Shown: positions 7,407 to 16,103 of the stretch, piece after piece | Layout: each line of letters begins with the position of its first letter | Position numbering within the stretch: the first letter of the stretch is position 1 | Origin: JBDLSO01 sp039799445 | GTDB lineage: Bacteria > Patescibacteriota > Minisyncoccia > Phycocordibacterales > UBA5272 | Direction of reading: 5' to 3' | DNA: 23,860 nucleotides | Assembly (NCBI GenBank): GCA_039799445.1 | Contig: JBDLSO010000004.1 | Coordinates: forward strand, 1 to 23,860 | The notes under the pieces: generated by a model | What the model saw: only the letters and a program-made list of their open reading frames with translations | What the model was told of the DNA's origin: nothing | The model's database searches: none | Position numbers and translations under genes: made by a program

Positions 7407-7427
7407 ACAAAGGGGAAATCCCTTTGT
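7407..7427 (-). terminator. possible terminator after the alaS unit
   Basis: On minus, ACAAAGGG-ATTTC-CCCTTTGT forms an 8-bp stem followed by TTTCATTTTC. It lies about 95 bases after the stop of the membrane-anchored protein gene and ahead of the lysozyme-like gene. The U-run is interrupted. Confidence 0.45.
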
Positions 7428-7519
7428 CAAAATAGTAGCACATTTGTGTAAAAAAGTACAGAATACAATAGTATTTTTATCCCCAATACTTGATTTAGCC
7501 CTTATATTATAAGGCTAAA

Positions 7520-8905
7520 TTAGTTTTTTAGGATTTGTATTTCTATACGTTTTGTATCATTTGGAAAGCGAGAAACCCACAAAGGATTGAAATGCGGCTC
7601 AGCTTTATCTATTCCAGAAAATTCTTTCATTCTCTCTGCAAACTCAGATTTTGAAACTCCAACAAGACGTGCAGCTATTCGAGTTTCATCCAAGTCAGAG
7701 ATAAAGCTTGGAGCACCAGTCACAGTAAACACAACATCACCCTCATTTATTTTGGTGTCTTTTGCAGGTACACCAAACACTAATTGCTCAGTGCTTTCTA
7801 ATCTCAGTTTTTCTTCTTCTGTATGGCTTGTATTTTCTAAAATACGTTTTGCTAAATAGTCTTTGCGTATAAAGATTGCTTTGGCTACAATTGTCTCAGT
7901 ATACTTGGCTTTTGAGTCTGTTATTAACTCTTTTCTATTGTCAGTAGTTGTATAGCTTGTTGCATCTGGTAAATATATAAATTCATCAGATGGTTTCTTT
8001 GATTCTATTTCAGAAGCAATTTTTTTATTCAATTCGGTGAGAATTTTATTATGTGCAGCTTCAATATCTTCATCAGCAACTGTCGTTTGTAGTCCTGACG
8101 CTCCGCCACTTATAGCACTTTTTGTTTTTGCGTAGAATTTGTTTGCGAGCGCTGTACCCTTGAATCCAGGTATAGAGAACTCGGCAGCAGAGGTGTTATA
8201 TTCTGAACCAATACTATCTGCAAAAACGGTTACATCGATACTACCAGGAGTATTCCCTGTCATACCTGGGACTGTTACAGACTCTGCAATACGATAAATT
8301 TTTCCTGTTTTGCTTTCAAAACGCGTATTTGTTATGAGCTTTTGAGGAGCAGAACTATTGTTATTGTAAATAGTAATCACACCAGAAGCTTTTGTTTCTA
8401 CTTTCGATTCACCGCGTCTAGGTACGTCTACTGAGTCAGTCGATGAAGCTGTGATGACTATAACATCGGTACCTATTTGTATATCTATTGAAGGTACGAC
8501 GATTGTTTGGTCAACGGGTATACTTGTTCGGAGTGGAGTGATATCCACACGTACAGAAGCATATACGAATGTATACATTACAAAGCATAGAAACAGTACC
8601 GCACCTATGAAGAACGTAAGTACATTGTTATTATTTTTCCTTGCTCTTATTTTAGGTGGCTTTATTGGATTTGCTCCATTTTTTTGAATAGAATTTTTTC
8701 TTGATGTTGGGCTATATAAAGACGAAAAAGCAAACTCCTCTTTTGGATTAAGATGTGTACTTTTTTGTTCTTCTCTCAGAAGAAAGACATTGTCTGCTTC
8801 CTCCTTGTCGCGTGCTACACCTACTGATGTACGCATATCTACGTCTTCTGCTTCTGTGCTTTCTGATACAGGTACTGTTCTTCTGATTGGATTTATATCT
8901 TGCAT
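7520..8905 (-). CDS. membrane-anchored surface protein, possibly baseplate J-like
   Basis: 461 residues. A cytoplasmic, charged and Ser-rich N-terminal region of about 90 residues is followed by one transmembrane helix (about 95-117, VLTFFIGAVLFLCFVMYTFV) and a large outer region. That region is rich in beta-type sequence, with GVITIYNNNSSAPQ, TRFESKTGKIYR, ADSIGSEYN and IPGFKG. I recall similar layouts in Patescibacteria proteins that are weakly assigned to phage baseplate J-like domains, but this is memory rather than a search. Its location at the cell surface is well supported by the topology; its function is not known. It lies 52 bases downstream of alaS on the same strand. A -10-like TATACT occurs about 40 bases upstream of its ATG, so it may have its own promoter. 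Confidence 0.6.
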   Translation of the reverse strand: MQDINPIRRTVPVSESTEAEDVDMRTSVGVARDKEEADNVFLLREEQKSTHLNPKEEFAFSSLYSPTSRKNSIQKNGANPIKPPKIRARKNNNNVLTFFIGAVLFLCFVMYTFVYASVRVDITPLRTSIPVDQTIVVPSIDIQIGTDVIVITASSTDSVDVPRRGESKVETKASGVITIYNNNSSAPQKLITNTRFESKTGKIYRIAESVTVPGMTGNTPGSIDVTVFADSIGSEYNTSAAEFSIPGFKGTALANKFYAKTKSAISGGASGLQTTVADEDIEAAHNKILTELNKKIASEIESKKPSDEFIYLPDATSYTTTDNRKELITDSKAKYTETIVAKAIFIRKDYLAKRILENTSHTEEEKLRLESTEQLVFGVPAKDTKINEGDVVFTVTGAPSFISDLDETRIAARLVGVSKSEFAERMKEFSGIDKAEPHFNPLWVSRFPNDTKRIEIQILKN

Positions 8906-8957
8906 ATTATTCTGTCATTTTTACTATTTTGTTTATATTAAGTATAGCATATTATAG

Positions 8958-10886
8958 CTACTCTAAAACAGCTTTTATCCTCCGTACTCCTGCACTGACC
9001 GCTTCTTCTTTTGAAATTCTAAATGTGCCCAGTACACCAGTATGCTCTACATGCGGTCCACCACAAAATTCTATACTAAAGAGTCCGTCATCCCCTCTTT
9101 TGTTACCCGATGAACCCATATAGTATATTGACACCGTATCACCATATTTGTCACCAAACAGTCCTATCGCCCCGCGTGCCACAGCTTCTTCATACCGTAT
9201 TTCTTCTCGTACCATTGGAAGATCTTTTTTGATATGTTCATTGACAATATCTTCTACTTGTTTTTTTTCTTCATCAGTCATCTTCCTGTCATATGCAAAG
9301 TCAAAACGTAGTCTCTCCGAAGTGATATTACTTCCCTTTTGCTGTACGTTTTCACCAAGTACTATTTTAAGTGCTTGATGTAACATATGTGTTGCCGTGT
9401 GATACTTGGTTTCCATTTCACCATCACCACCGAGACCACCTTTGAACTTACCAGCAGAAGCTGTGCGAGATGATTCTGCATGTTCTTTTTTTAGGATTTC
9501 AAAGTCTTCAAGGTCAACTTCCCATCCTTTTTCTTTTGCTAATTCTTGAGTCAGTTCTATTGGAAAACCATAAGATTGGAGTAGATTAAAAGCTTCGTGT
9601 CCAAATATCCTTTTATTTTCATTGTTTATCTGCCTATTTTGGATATTAAAGTGATCCCTCTTTGAAATTCTTTCGAACTCTTTGATACCATTCTCAAGTG
9701 TCTTCCTAAACTTACTTTCCTCAGTATCAATAGCAGACAAGATAGCCTCCTTCTTTTCTAATAGATTTGTATATTCACCAGAATATACTTCTATATAACT
9801 AGCAACAACTTCTTTTGTAAAATTTTCTTGTATACCAAGAGTACGTGCAAAACGTACCGCCCGACGAATCAATCGACGAACAAAATACATTTGGTCTTTG
9901 TTACCTGGTAGTACTCCGTCCCCTACTAGAAATGTTGCTGCACGTAAGTGGTCAAGTATCACGCGGTATGCATACACATGTTCACCTTCATATGTTTTGC
10001 CAGATAATTTTTTAATAGTCTGTTTTGGTATATCAAATACATCAATATTAAATACATCAGCATCGTTTCTAGTAGCAGCCACAATACGCTCAAGTCCACC
10101 TCCAAAGTCTACATTCTGCTGTGTTAATTTTTCAAATCCGCTTTCAGTTCTGACATACTCCATGAACACATTGTTACCTATTTCTATAAATCGACCGCAA
10201 TCACAATTGACATGACAGAATTCGCCACTCCAGGGAGTGTTTGGAATACACCCTCTGTCGAGATGTGGATAGAAGTCATAAAACATTTCTGTGTCTGGCC
10301 CACCTGGTTCGCCTACTGGCATATTTTGGGGTACTCCTGCTCTACTCCACCAGTTCTTCTTCTCACCATAGTAAAATATTTTTTGCCCTGCTACGAGACC
10401 ATCTTGTTCTGGGTTTTCTCCAATATCAGCCTGTATACCTTTTGCCGCAAAAAGATTTCGCCAAAGTTCCGCCGACTCTGTATCCTTTGGTATACCGATA
10501 TCGGGACTACCTGCAAAACAACTAATGTAAAAATGTTTTGGATCAAGTTTTATTTCTTCAATCAAGAACTTCCACATAAATGGGATTTGTGTTTCTTTGA
10601 AGAAGTCACCTAGCGACCAGTTTCCAAGCATTTCAAAAAAAGTAGTATGTCTATTGTCCCCCACTTCTTCTATATCTTGTGAACGAAAACATTTTTGTGA
10701 GTCTGCAATTCGTGTACCAAGCGGATGTTTTTGACCAAGTAGATACGGTACCATCGGTTGCATACCACTACCAGTAAAGAGTGTGGTTGGGTCATTTTCA
10801 GGCACAAGAGCACTACTTGCTATTATTTCGTGTTCGTATTTTCTAGCGAATTCAAGGAATTTCGAGCGTATTTCATTTGTAGTCAT
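8958..10886 (-). CDS. alaS: alanyl-tRNA synthetase, short form without the C-terminal C-Ala domain
   Basis: 642 residues against about 875 in E. coli. The class II catalytic core is present (ALVPENDPTTLFTGSGMQPM; RSQDIEEVGDNRHTTFFEMLGNWSLGDFFK). The tRNA-binding region follows. The SAD editing domain keeps its metal ligands in HTATHMLHQAL and in CGGPHVEHTG. The protein ends 25 residues after this motif, so the coiled-coil and DHHA1/C-Ala part is absent. The stop is clean, with no decayed remainder downstream, so this looks like a natural short form. The enzyme charges tRNA-Ala and should still edit mischarged Ser or Gly. The start at 10886 is supported by a -10 box six bases upstream. Confidence 0.95.
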   Translation of the reverse strand: MTTNEIRSKFLEFARKYEHEIIASSALVPENDPTTLFTGSGMQPMVPYLLGQKHPLGTRIADSQKCFRSQDIEEVGDNRHTTFFEMLGNWSLGDFFKETQIPFMWKFLIEEIKLDPKHFYISCFAGSPDIGIPKDTESAELWRNLFAAKGIQADIGENPEQDGLVAGQKIFYYGEKKNWWSRAGVPQNMPVGEPGGPDTEMFYDFYPHLDRGCIPNTPWSGEFCHVNCDCGRFIEIGNNVFMEYVRTESGFEKLTQQNVDFGGGLERIVAATRNDADVFNIDVFDIPKQTIKKLSGKTYEGEHVYAYRVILDHLRAATFLVGDGVLPGNKDQMYFVRRLIRRAVRFARTLGIQENFTKEVVASYIEVYSGEYTNLLEKKEAILSAIDTEESKFRKTLENGIKEFERISKRDHFNIQNRQINNENKRIFGHEAFNLLQSYGFPIELTQELAKEKGWEVDLEDFEILKKEHAESSRTASAGKFKGGLGGDGEMETKYHTATHMLHQALKIVLGENVQQKGSNITSERLRFDFAYDRKMTDEEKKQVEDIVNEHIKKDLPMVREEIRYEEAVARGAIGLFGDKYGDTVSIYYMGSSGNKRGDDGLFSIEFCGGPHVEHTGVLGTFRISKEEAVSAGVRRIKAVLE

Positions 10887-10892
10887 GTGTAT

Positions 10893-10921
10893 AGTATAGC
10901 GTAAAATAGCGTTGTATTCAA
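10893..10921 (-). promoter_or_regulatory. alaS promoter, leaderless type
   Basis: On minus, TTGAAT (10921-10916), a 17-base spacer, TATACT (10898-10893), then six bases and the ATG. Transcription is predicted at or within a base or two of the start codon, so there is no room for a Shine-Dalgarno sequence. Confidence 0.65.
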
Positions 10922-10930
10922 AGTATTATA

Positions 10931-11389
10931 TTACAAACCAAACAGACTTTTGATTGCACTCCATGGCAGTGCAACAAGTAACACACCAAGCCCAATGAGC
11001 AACGCACCAATACCGACTTGCAAACTAAAACTTTCGCCCAGTATAATAAAAGCCAACACTATGGTTATCACTACACTGAGTTTATCTACAGCTGTAACAC
11101 CAGCGGCTGGGCCATGAGCGAGAGCATAATAAAAGAATAGCCAAGATAATGCACCCATGATACCAGAGAGTATGACAAACACCCATGTACGGGTGTCAAA
11201 ATCTTTGATACTTTCAATTTTGAATTTTCCAAGCGTGAAAGTAAATAGCAATAAAAGTATTGCCATCACCAAACCTCGCACAGTAGTAAGTACGTTTGAA
11301 TCTATATTTTTAAGCAATCCCATCTTTGCGAAAATAGTTCCAAGTGATGCAGATAATGCCCCAGCTAATGCAAATAGTATCCAATTCAT
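10931..11389 (-). CDS. EamA-like half-size membrane transporter
   Basis: 152 residues with about five hydrophobic segments and one EamA repeat: ALSASLGTIFAKMGL at the N-terminus, LSWLFFYYALAHGPAAGVTAVDKLS in the middle and LGESFSLQVGIGALLIGLGVLLV near the end. Standard EamA/DMT carriers have two repeats and ten helices. A single repeat implies a dimer in the inner membrane, as in small multidrug-type relatives. The substrate is unknown. The ATG lies three bases after the stop of the PD-(D/E)XK-like gene, with no Shine-Dalgarno sequence. It is the last gene of the VirD4-MgtC-nuclease operon. Confidence 0.82.
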   Translation of the reverse strand: MNWILFALAGALSASLGTIFAKMGLLKNIDSNVLTTVRGLVMAILLLLFTFTLGKFKIESIKDFDTRTWVFVILSGIMGALSWLFFYYALAHGPAAGVTAVDKLSVVITIVLAFIILGESFSLQVGIGALLIGLGVLLVALPWSAIKSLFGL

Positions 11390-11392
11390 AAA

Positions 11393-11899
11393 TTATTGTT
11401 CAAAAATAGAAGGAGCTTCAAAATCATTTAATATCTGTATATATCTGTCTTTTTGTTTTTTTGTGAGATTTGGATGTGAGTATTCTTTTATTTTTCCCTT
11501 ATTTTGAATAATTTCATCAATTTCATCAAAATAAAAACCAGTTGGAGTGGCAATGAACAAACTTGATGGATTCCATGATTCAGACATTCCATTAGCGATA
11601 GACAACACTTTAATCTTTGATAGTTTTGTCATCCACTTAACTTCAATTAATGTTACTTTTTTCTTTGAGTGGTTTATTACTGCGTAATCAGGTGCTCGTC
11701 TAATTACACTGAGTGTTTTATCAATTTCTCTTCTTTCGTCAAATTTATCTGATACATACCTTGATAATTCAGGAATAATTTTTTCGTATCCAAAGTTTAA
11801 TACAGTGTATCCTCCTATCTCACGAAGTAGTTGCTCAAATACAATTTCAGCAATCTTACCTTTTATCAAAGCTCTTGTAAAATCAGTTTTCTTATTCAT
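11393..11899 (-). CDS. putative PD-(D/E)XK nuclease-like protein
   Basis: 168 residues, soluble and charged. The N-terminal helix GKIAEIVFEQLLREIGGY is followed by RRAPDYAVI and, 12 residues later, by LIEVKWM. A conserved Glu in the first helix, PD, then E-x-K is the signature of the PD-(D/E)XK fold used by many DNA-cutting enzymes. The match is by motif only. Its start codon overlaps the stop of the MgtC-like gene by one base (TAATG), so translation is coupled. The position downstream of a VirD4-like DNA-pumping ATPase makes a DNA-processing role plausible. The alternative is an uncharacterised Holliday-junction-resolvase-like protein. Confidence 0.55.
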   Translation of the reverse strand: MNKKTDFTRALIKGKIAEIVFEQLLREIGGYTVLNFGYEKIIPELSRYVSDKFDERREIDKTLSVIRRAPDYAVINHSKKKVTLIEVKWMTKLSKIKVLSIANGMSESWNPSSLFIATPTGFYFDEIDEIIQNKGKIKEYSHPNLTKKQKDRYIQILNDFEAPSIFEQ

Positions 11900-12387
11900 T
11901 ATTCTGTTTTTGTATCTGTTACTTTATGTTCAAGCACTACACCTGCTACTGTTTTTATTTTCTTTTCAAAAATCCATAATATAGTAAATATAAACAATGT
12001 AAAGAATGCCGCTGACATTGCAAGTGCATAGAGCCCGAACCCTATTGCAGCACCTATACCGGCAGTTATCCATAGCCCTGACGCTGTTGTGAGTCCGCTT
12101 ACATGATTATCATGTTTAATAAAAAGCCCACCTGTTAAGAATCCTATCGCTACAACTATTTGTGCCAAAACATATGTTGGTTGCACACCAGTGACGCCCA
12201 TTGCTAAATACCTTGTTATTGCACCGTCTGAGACCATGACAAAAAGCGCTGCTCCCATTGATATAAGAGCGTAGGTTCTGACTCCAGCGGCCTTGTGAGC
12301 GATTATTCTCTCTGCTCCGAGCACTATACCAACAAACATTGCAAGACCAAGTCTGAGTATTATTTCTGCTGTATGTATATCTGTCAT
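11899..12387 (-). CDS. MgtC/SapB-family membrane protein
   Basis: 162 residues, covering just the hydrophobic MgtC domain. It has about five membrane segments and the family patterns LGLAMFVGIVLGAERI, KAAGVRTYALISMGAALF, and later GFLTGGLFIKHDNHVSGLTTASGLWITAGIGAAIGFG. The C-terminal ACT-like domain of full MgtC (about 230 residues) is missing. Members of this family are linked to magnesium stress or ATP-synthase control in other bacteria; here the role is unknown. It starts four bases after the VirD4-like gene stop and overlaps the next gene by one base. No Shine-Dalgarno sequence is present. Confidence 0.88.
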   Translation of the reverse strand: MTDIHTAEIILRLGLAMFVGIVLGAERIIAHKAAGVRTYALISMGAALFVMVSDGAITRYLAMGVTGVQPTYVLAQIVVAIGFLTGGLFIKHDNHVSGLTTASGLWITAGIGAAIGFGLYALAMSAAFFTLFIFTILWIFEKKIKTVAGVVLEHKVTDTKTE

Positions 12388-12391
12388 GATG

Positions 12392-14383
12392 TTATATATC
12401 GTTTAATAATTTTCGTAGCACATCCTCGGGAACTTCTTTGGTTTCTATACTATTAGTATACATTGTCTGAGTATTTTTGTGTATATCTGTATCTTTTTTT
12501 TCTATACTGACATCTTCTACTTTTTGTACAGATGCTTCTCTTTTTTCACTGTCTGATTTTTGTTCTCTCATTGCTCTTTCAATTGCATCTTTGAGTGAAT
12601 TTTTATTCTCTGAGTTAAATGGAGATTTTTCTTTCGCTAAAGTAGTAAGAGATATAGATCGTGGATTAGTTTGTTCCTTATTATTTTCTTTTTTAAAATG
12701 GGTATTTGCATTTTCGGCATGTTGCTGTATCTTGGGATCTTTTGTTACAACTTCTATCACTTCCCCATTTTTAATTTTTGCTAGCATATCTGCAACAGGT
12801 AATTCAACTCTGTTTACACTTTCGGAATGTACAACTGTTCTATCTATATTTCGAAGGTTACTATGCTCTTTTGTTTTATCTGTATTGATGGGTTTCTGCA
12901 GACTATTTCTTTGAGTATATCCGTCTCTGTTACTTTGCTGTGGTTTTTGAATAGAGTTTTGAGATATATTTGTTCTAGGCAAAGAATATGCTTTTTTGTC
13001 CTGAGTCATCATATCTTTCCCTACTCTTGGTTCATATGATTTTTTATATTCTCCATTTGTACTATTGGTATTATTTGAGATATGAGCCGGCTTTACTGGT
13101 GCAAACCAATTAGCAATATTTTCTTCGATAACTGCACGCGGTTTACAATACATAAGTCTGCTATTTTCAATTATTTCACGCTCAAAAGACTTTTCAAGAG
13201 GTGGTAAAGTGTCTAGCGAGGTCGCTGAAAATGGCTGTGAGCCTACTCCATCTATCATCAGTTTCAAATATATTTGCGTAAAGCCAAGATTCACTAAATC
13301 CTCTGCTGTAAAGAATGGTGTGAATTCTTTTTCCATTATCTCTGCATCGGTTGCACCTATGCGGAAAACTATCATACTTCCGACATTACCGAGTATCGCG
13401 CCGCGAACTTCTTCTGTCATCTGCTCTATGTATTGATTAGCAACAGTAAGTGCAAGATTATATTTACGAGACTCTGATAGTATTTCTGCAAACGATTCAT
13501 TTGCAAAGTTTTGGAACTCGTCTACATACAGATAAAAAGGGGCTAGTGCTTTGAGTTCTTTCGCAGATGCGTCTGCACGAGACATCGCTGCTAGATATAT
13601 TTTAGTCACAACCATACCGCCAATAAGTCTCATATTGTCAGGGCCCATCTTCCCTTTTGATAAATTCACAATGAGAATCTTTTTCTGATCCATTGCTTGA
13701 CGAAAATCAAAAGATGATTCTTGTTGCCCAAGCAAATTTCGTATCAGTGGATTTGCTGTAAATTGCCCTATTTTGTTTTGTATTGCTGCTGTTGCCTCAG
13801 TGGCGAACTTCTCAGAGTACTTTGCATACTCATCCACCCAAAATGATCTCACAGATGGGTCTTTGATATTCTCTACTATCTTTTTGCGATAGTCTTTGTC
13901 TGAGTACATTCTGTTTACTCCCAGCAGTGTCTCCCCCGGATTATCAAGCAATGCGAGTAGTGTCATTCCTAGTATATATTCCATACGTCCAGAAAATGCT
14001 TCTGCCCATATTTTCTTGAAGGCATTCATAAGCCCTGCTGCAATCAAATGTTTGCGCTCTTCATCTATACCCTCAAGTACATTGAAAGATATTGGGTTTT
14101 CCAAATCAAACGGCGCAAAATATATAACATCTTTTATACGATGTTCTGGCACAAATTCAAGCAACTTTTCTGCAGCACTACCGTGTGGATCAATAAAGCA
14201 AATACCTTCACCACCTTGTATGTCTTGTATTGCCATATTCTCAAGTAGTGTAGACTTACCCATACCAGTCTTTCCAATGATATACATATGACGTGTACGG
14301 TCTTTTCTCTTGATACCGAATTTTGTACGAGCATTACGAAAATCTGTCTCACCAAAATATGTTATTTTCTGATCATCATTCAT
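12392..14383 (-). CDS. VirD4/TraD-like DNA-transport ATPase with long disordered tail
   Basis: 663 residues. The Walker A motif is GKTGMGKS (residues 37-44) and Walker B is FYLYVDEFQ (283-291). SESRKYNLALTVANQYIEQM matches the VirD4/TraD/DUF87 hexameric ATPase family. No N-terminal transmembrane anchor is present, unlike classical TraD or VirD4. From about residue 425 to the end the sequence is low-complexity, rich in Asn, Lys, Ser, Gln and Glu, and probably disordered. Such ATPases are common in Patescibacteria, where they have been linked to type IV pili or DNA uptake; that role is inference here. The start is supported by a TATACT six bases before the ATG. MgtC-like, nuclease-like and EamA-like genes follow with gaps of four bases or less. 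Confidence 0.87.
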   Translation of the reverse strand: MNDDQKITYFGETDFRNARTKFGIKRKDRTRHMYIIGKTGMGKSTLLENMAIQDIQGGEGICFIDPHGSAAEKLLEFVPEHRIKDVIYFAPFDLENPISFNVLEGIDEERKHLIAAGLMNAFKKIWAEAFSGRMEYILGMTLLALLDNPGETLLGVNRMYSDKDYRKKIVENIKDPSVRSFWVDEYAKYSEKFATEATAAIQNKIGQFTANPLIRNLLGQQESSFDFRQAMDQKKILIVNLSKGKMGPDNMRLIGGMVVTKIYLAAMSRADASAKELKALAPFYLYVDEFQNFANESFAEILSESRKYNLALTVANQYIEQMTEEVRGAILGNVGSMIVFRIGATDAEIMEKEFTPFFTAEDLVNLGFTQIYLKLMIDGVGSQPFSATSLDTLPPLEKSFEREIIENSRLMYCKPRAVIEENIANWFAPVKPAHISNNTNSTNGEYKKSYEPRVGKDMMTQDKKAYSLPRTNISQNSIQKPQQSNRDGYTQRNSLQKPINTDKTKEHSNLRNIDRTVVHSESVNRVELPVADMLAKIKNGEVIEVVTKDPKIQQHAENANTHFKKENNKEQTNPRSISLTTLAKEKSPFNSENKNSLKDAIERAMREQKSDSEKREASVQKVEDVSIEKKDTDIHKNTQTMYTNSIETKEVPEDVLRKLLNDI

Positions 14384-14389
14384 ATATAT

Positions 14390-14395
14390 AGTATA
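14390..14395 (-). promoter_or_regulatory. -10 box of the VirD4-like operon, leaderless type
   Basis: On minus, GCTATACT then six bases and the ATG at 14383, almost the same arrangement as at alaS (GCTATACT-ATACAC-ATG against GCTATACT-ATATAT-ATG). I see no good -35. Confidence 0.5.
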
Positions 14396-14422
14396 GCATT
14401 CAAAAGAAGTCTATGTATTTTT

Positions 14423-14674
14423 TTATATCTTTTCACTTCCGCGTCCTTCTGTTACTGTTTGCTCCATTACAACTCTTGGTCTACGTACTGCACGAGCTGC
14501 GGTTTCTGATACATGCTTCTCATGAGTACTTTTTTTAGATATTTTGATTCTAGAGAGTAGTATTATGCAGCCAAACAATATAAAAAGTGCATCTTTAATG
14601 TATTGATATATTCCAAGAAATGGTATAACAATCAGAGCAATAGCTAGATATACATATAATTTTTGTTTTTTCAT
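14423..14674 (-). CDS. small two-helix membrane protein, unknown function
   Basis: 83 residues from the ATG at 14674, with two hydrophobic helices (LYVYLAIALIVIPFLGIYQY and DALFILFGCIILLS). A basic, Ser/Thr/Glu-rich tail follows that contains RRPRVV and ends GRGSEKI. The upstream ATG at 14710 lies inside rsmI and is less likely. The -10-like TATCAT (14686-14681) is six bases before the chosen start. The gene lies between rsmI and the VirD4-like operon. I do not recognise a family; an accessory role in the envelope is possible given the neighbour. Confidence 0.55.
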   Translation of the reverse strand: MKKQKLYVYLAIALIVIPFLGIYQYIKDALFILFGCIILLSRIKISKKSTHEKHVSETAARAVRRPRVVMEQTVTEGRGSEKI

Positions 14675-14696
14675 GTATATATGATAACACAAAATG

Positions 14697-15377
14697 CTAC
14701 ACTCCCACAATTACAACAAATTCACCACGAATTTTATCAGTATGTTTTTTGAAATAGTTTCGTACTTCCTCTGGTGTCCCTGTGAATATCTCTTCGAACA
14801 ATTTGGTCAGCTCTCTGCCGATACTTACTCGTTTTCCTGTTCTATCTAAGTGCTCTACAAGTGAGTCTAGTGTTTTCTCTATTCGATGAACTGATTCATA
14901 AAACACAACCGCTCTTTTATTTTCTGCTATTTCCTTGAAAAGGGTTTCTCTCCCTTTTTTGTGCGGTAAAAAACCTAAAAAAATAAATTCATGACAATTG
15001 ATACCACTCGCAACCACCGCTGAGAGAAGAGCTGATGCACCAGGAACTGGCACAATCTGTACTTCACTTAACTGTTTTTTTATTTCTTGCACTAATAGTA
15101 TACCGGGGTCAGAGATAATCGGGGTACCCGCATCACTTACTAATGCTATATTTTTACCCGACTCTAAATATGAAATAATAGTATCTATTTTTGATAGTTT
15201 AGAGTTGGCGTGGTAACTCTGCATCTTGTTCTGTATATCATAGTGTTTGAGTATTTTACCCGTTTCTCTTGTATCCTCACAAAGTATGAGATCTACTTCG
15301 CGTAGTACTCGAAGTGCACGTAAGGTAATATCCTCCATGTTTCCTATTGGTGTAGAGATAATAAAAAATGTTCCCAT
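14697..15377 (-). CDS. rsmI: 16S rRNA 2'-O-methyltransferase RsmI
   Basis: 226 residues of the tetrapyrrole methylase fold, matching RsmI: FIISTPIGNMEDIT at the N-terminus, CEDTRETGKIL (33-43), SDAGTPIISDPG (81-92) and VPGASALLSA (111-120), with a Glu-rich helix and REL near the end. E. coli RsmI methylates the ribose of C1402 in helix 44 of 16S rRNA, which helps decoding. It is shorter than the E. coli protein (286 residues) because the C-terminal extension is lacking. The ATG lies two bases after the stop of the nucleotidyltransferase gene, without a Shine-Dalgarno sequence at normal spacing. Co-transcription is likely. Confidence 0.92.
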   Translation of the reverse strand: MGTFFIISTPIGNMEDITLRALRVLREVDLILCEDTRETGKILKHYDIQNKMQSYHANSKLSKIDTIISYLESGKNIALVSDAGTPIISDPGILLVQEIKKQLSEVQIVPVPGASALLSAVVASGINCHEFIFLGFLPHKKGRETLFKEIAENKRAVVFYESVHRIEKTLDSLVEHLDRTGKRVSIGRELTKLFEEIFTGTPEEVRNYFKKHTDKIRGEFVVIVGV

Positions 15378-15379
15378 AT

Positions 15380-16072
15380 TTATATATGTTGTTTTCCTAA
15401 AAATTCTCTAGCATACGAAAGTTGCTCATGTGTATTTATCTGCATCCAATCTGACATTTCTACACATTCTACTTTCTCGTCAACAAACATTTGCTGCATT
15501 GTTTGTGGCAAACCGTACTCTCCATTAATCAATTGATATGGTTTATATTTCCAGAATCGTTCGTCTAACACATACACTCCTGTCGCCATATTTTGAGCTG
15601 ATTGAAATTCGGTATCTGTTGGTTTACGCATACCGTGCACCCGGCCTTCTTTGCACTCTATCACGAGCCATTCTTTGCCAGGCATTATTTTACTGTGTAC
15701 TCCAAAAGCTAGTTTCTTGTCCATACATTTTGTGAGTTCTGTCTTATTAAATATATCATCACTTCCGAGTACCAAAAAAGACCCAGGACGCAGGAACTTT
15801 TTTGCAGAATATAGTGCTCCGTAGGTTCCTGACATATTTCCTTGTTCAACATACGTTATACGTTTACCTACAAACTCACTACCAAAATATTGCCGTATTT
15901 GCTGCCCCAAATATTCAACAACAATAATTACCTCATCTATCTCATCTGGCAAATTATGCAGCACTCGCTCTAGTATGGACATACCAGCTACTTCGATAAG
16001 TGGCTTTGGCATTGTGTCTGTGAGTGGCGCGAGGCGGCTTCCCTTGCCTGCTGCTAGTATAATTGCTTGCAT
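15380..16072 (-). CDS. sugar-phosphate nucleotidyltransferase (GT-A NTP transferase)
   Basis: 230 residues. The nucleotide-binding signature is intact: LAAGKGSRLAPLTDTMPKPL (residues 6-25). Further landmarks are QGNMSGTYGAL, the metal-binding region LGSDDIF and a GEYGLPQ segment. The family transfers NMP to a sugar phosphate, as in GlmU or RmlA; the exact sugar cannot be read. There is no left-handed helix domain, so it is a single-function enzyme. It probably supplies activated sugars for envelope polymers. The -10-like TATGAT (16087-16082) lies nine bases before the ATG. A decayed copy of its 5' end and promoter is at 17330-17410. Confidence 0.88.
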   Translation of the reverse strand: MQAIILAAGKGSRLAPLTDTMPKPLIEVAGMSILERVLHNLPDEIDEVIIVVEYLGQQIRQYFGSEFVGKRITYVEQGNMSGTYGALYSAKKFLRPGSFLVLGSDDIFNKTELTKCMDKKLAFGVHSKIMPGKEWLVIECKEGRVHGMRKPTDTEFQSAQNMATGVYVLDERFWKYKPYQLINGEYGLPQTMQQMFVDEKVECVEMSDWMQINTHEQLSYAREFLGKQHI

Positions 16073-16103
16073 ATTGCATGTATCATAGCATTATTTTTGT
16101 AAT

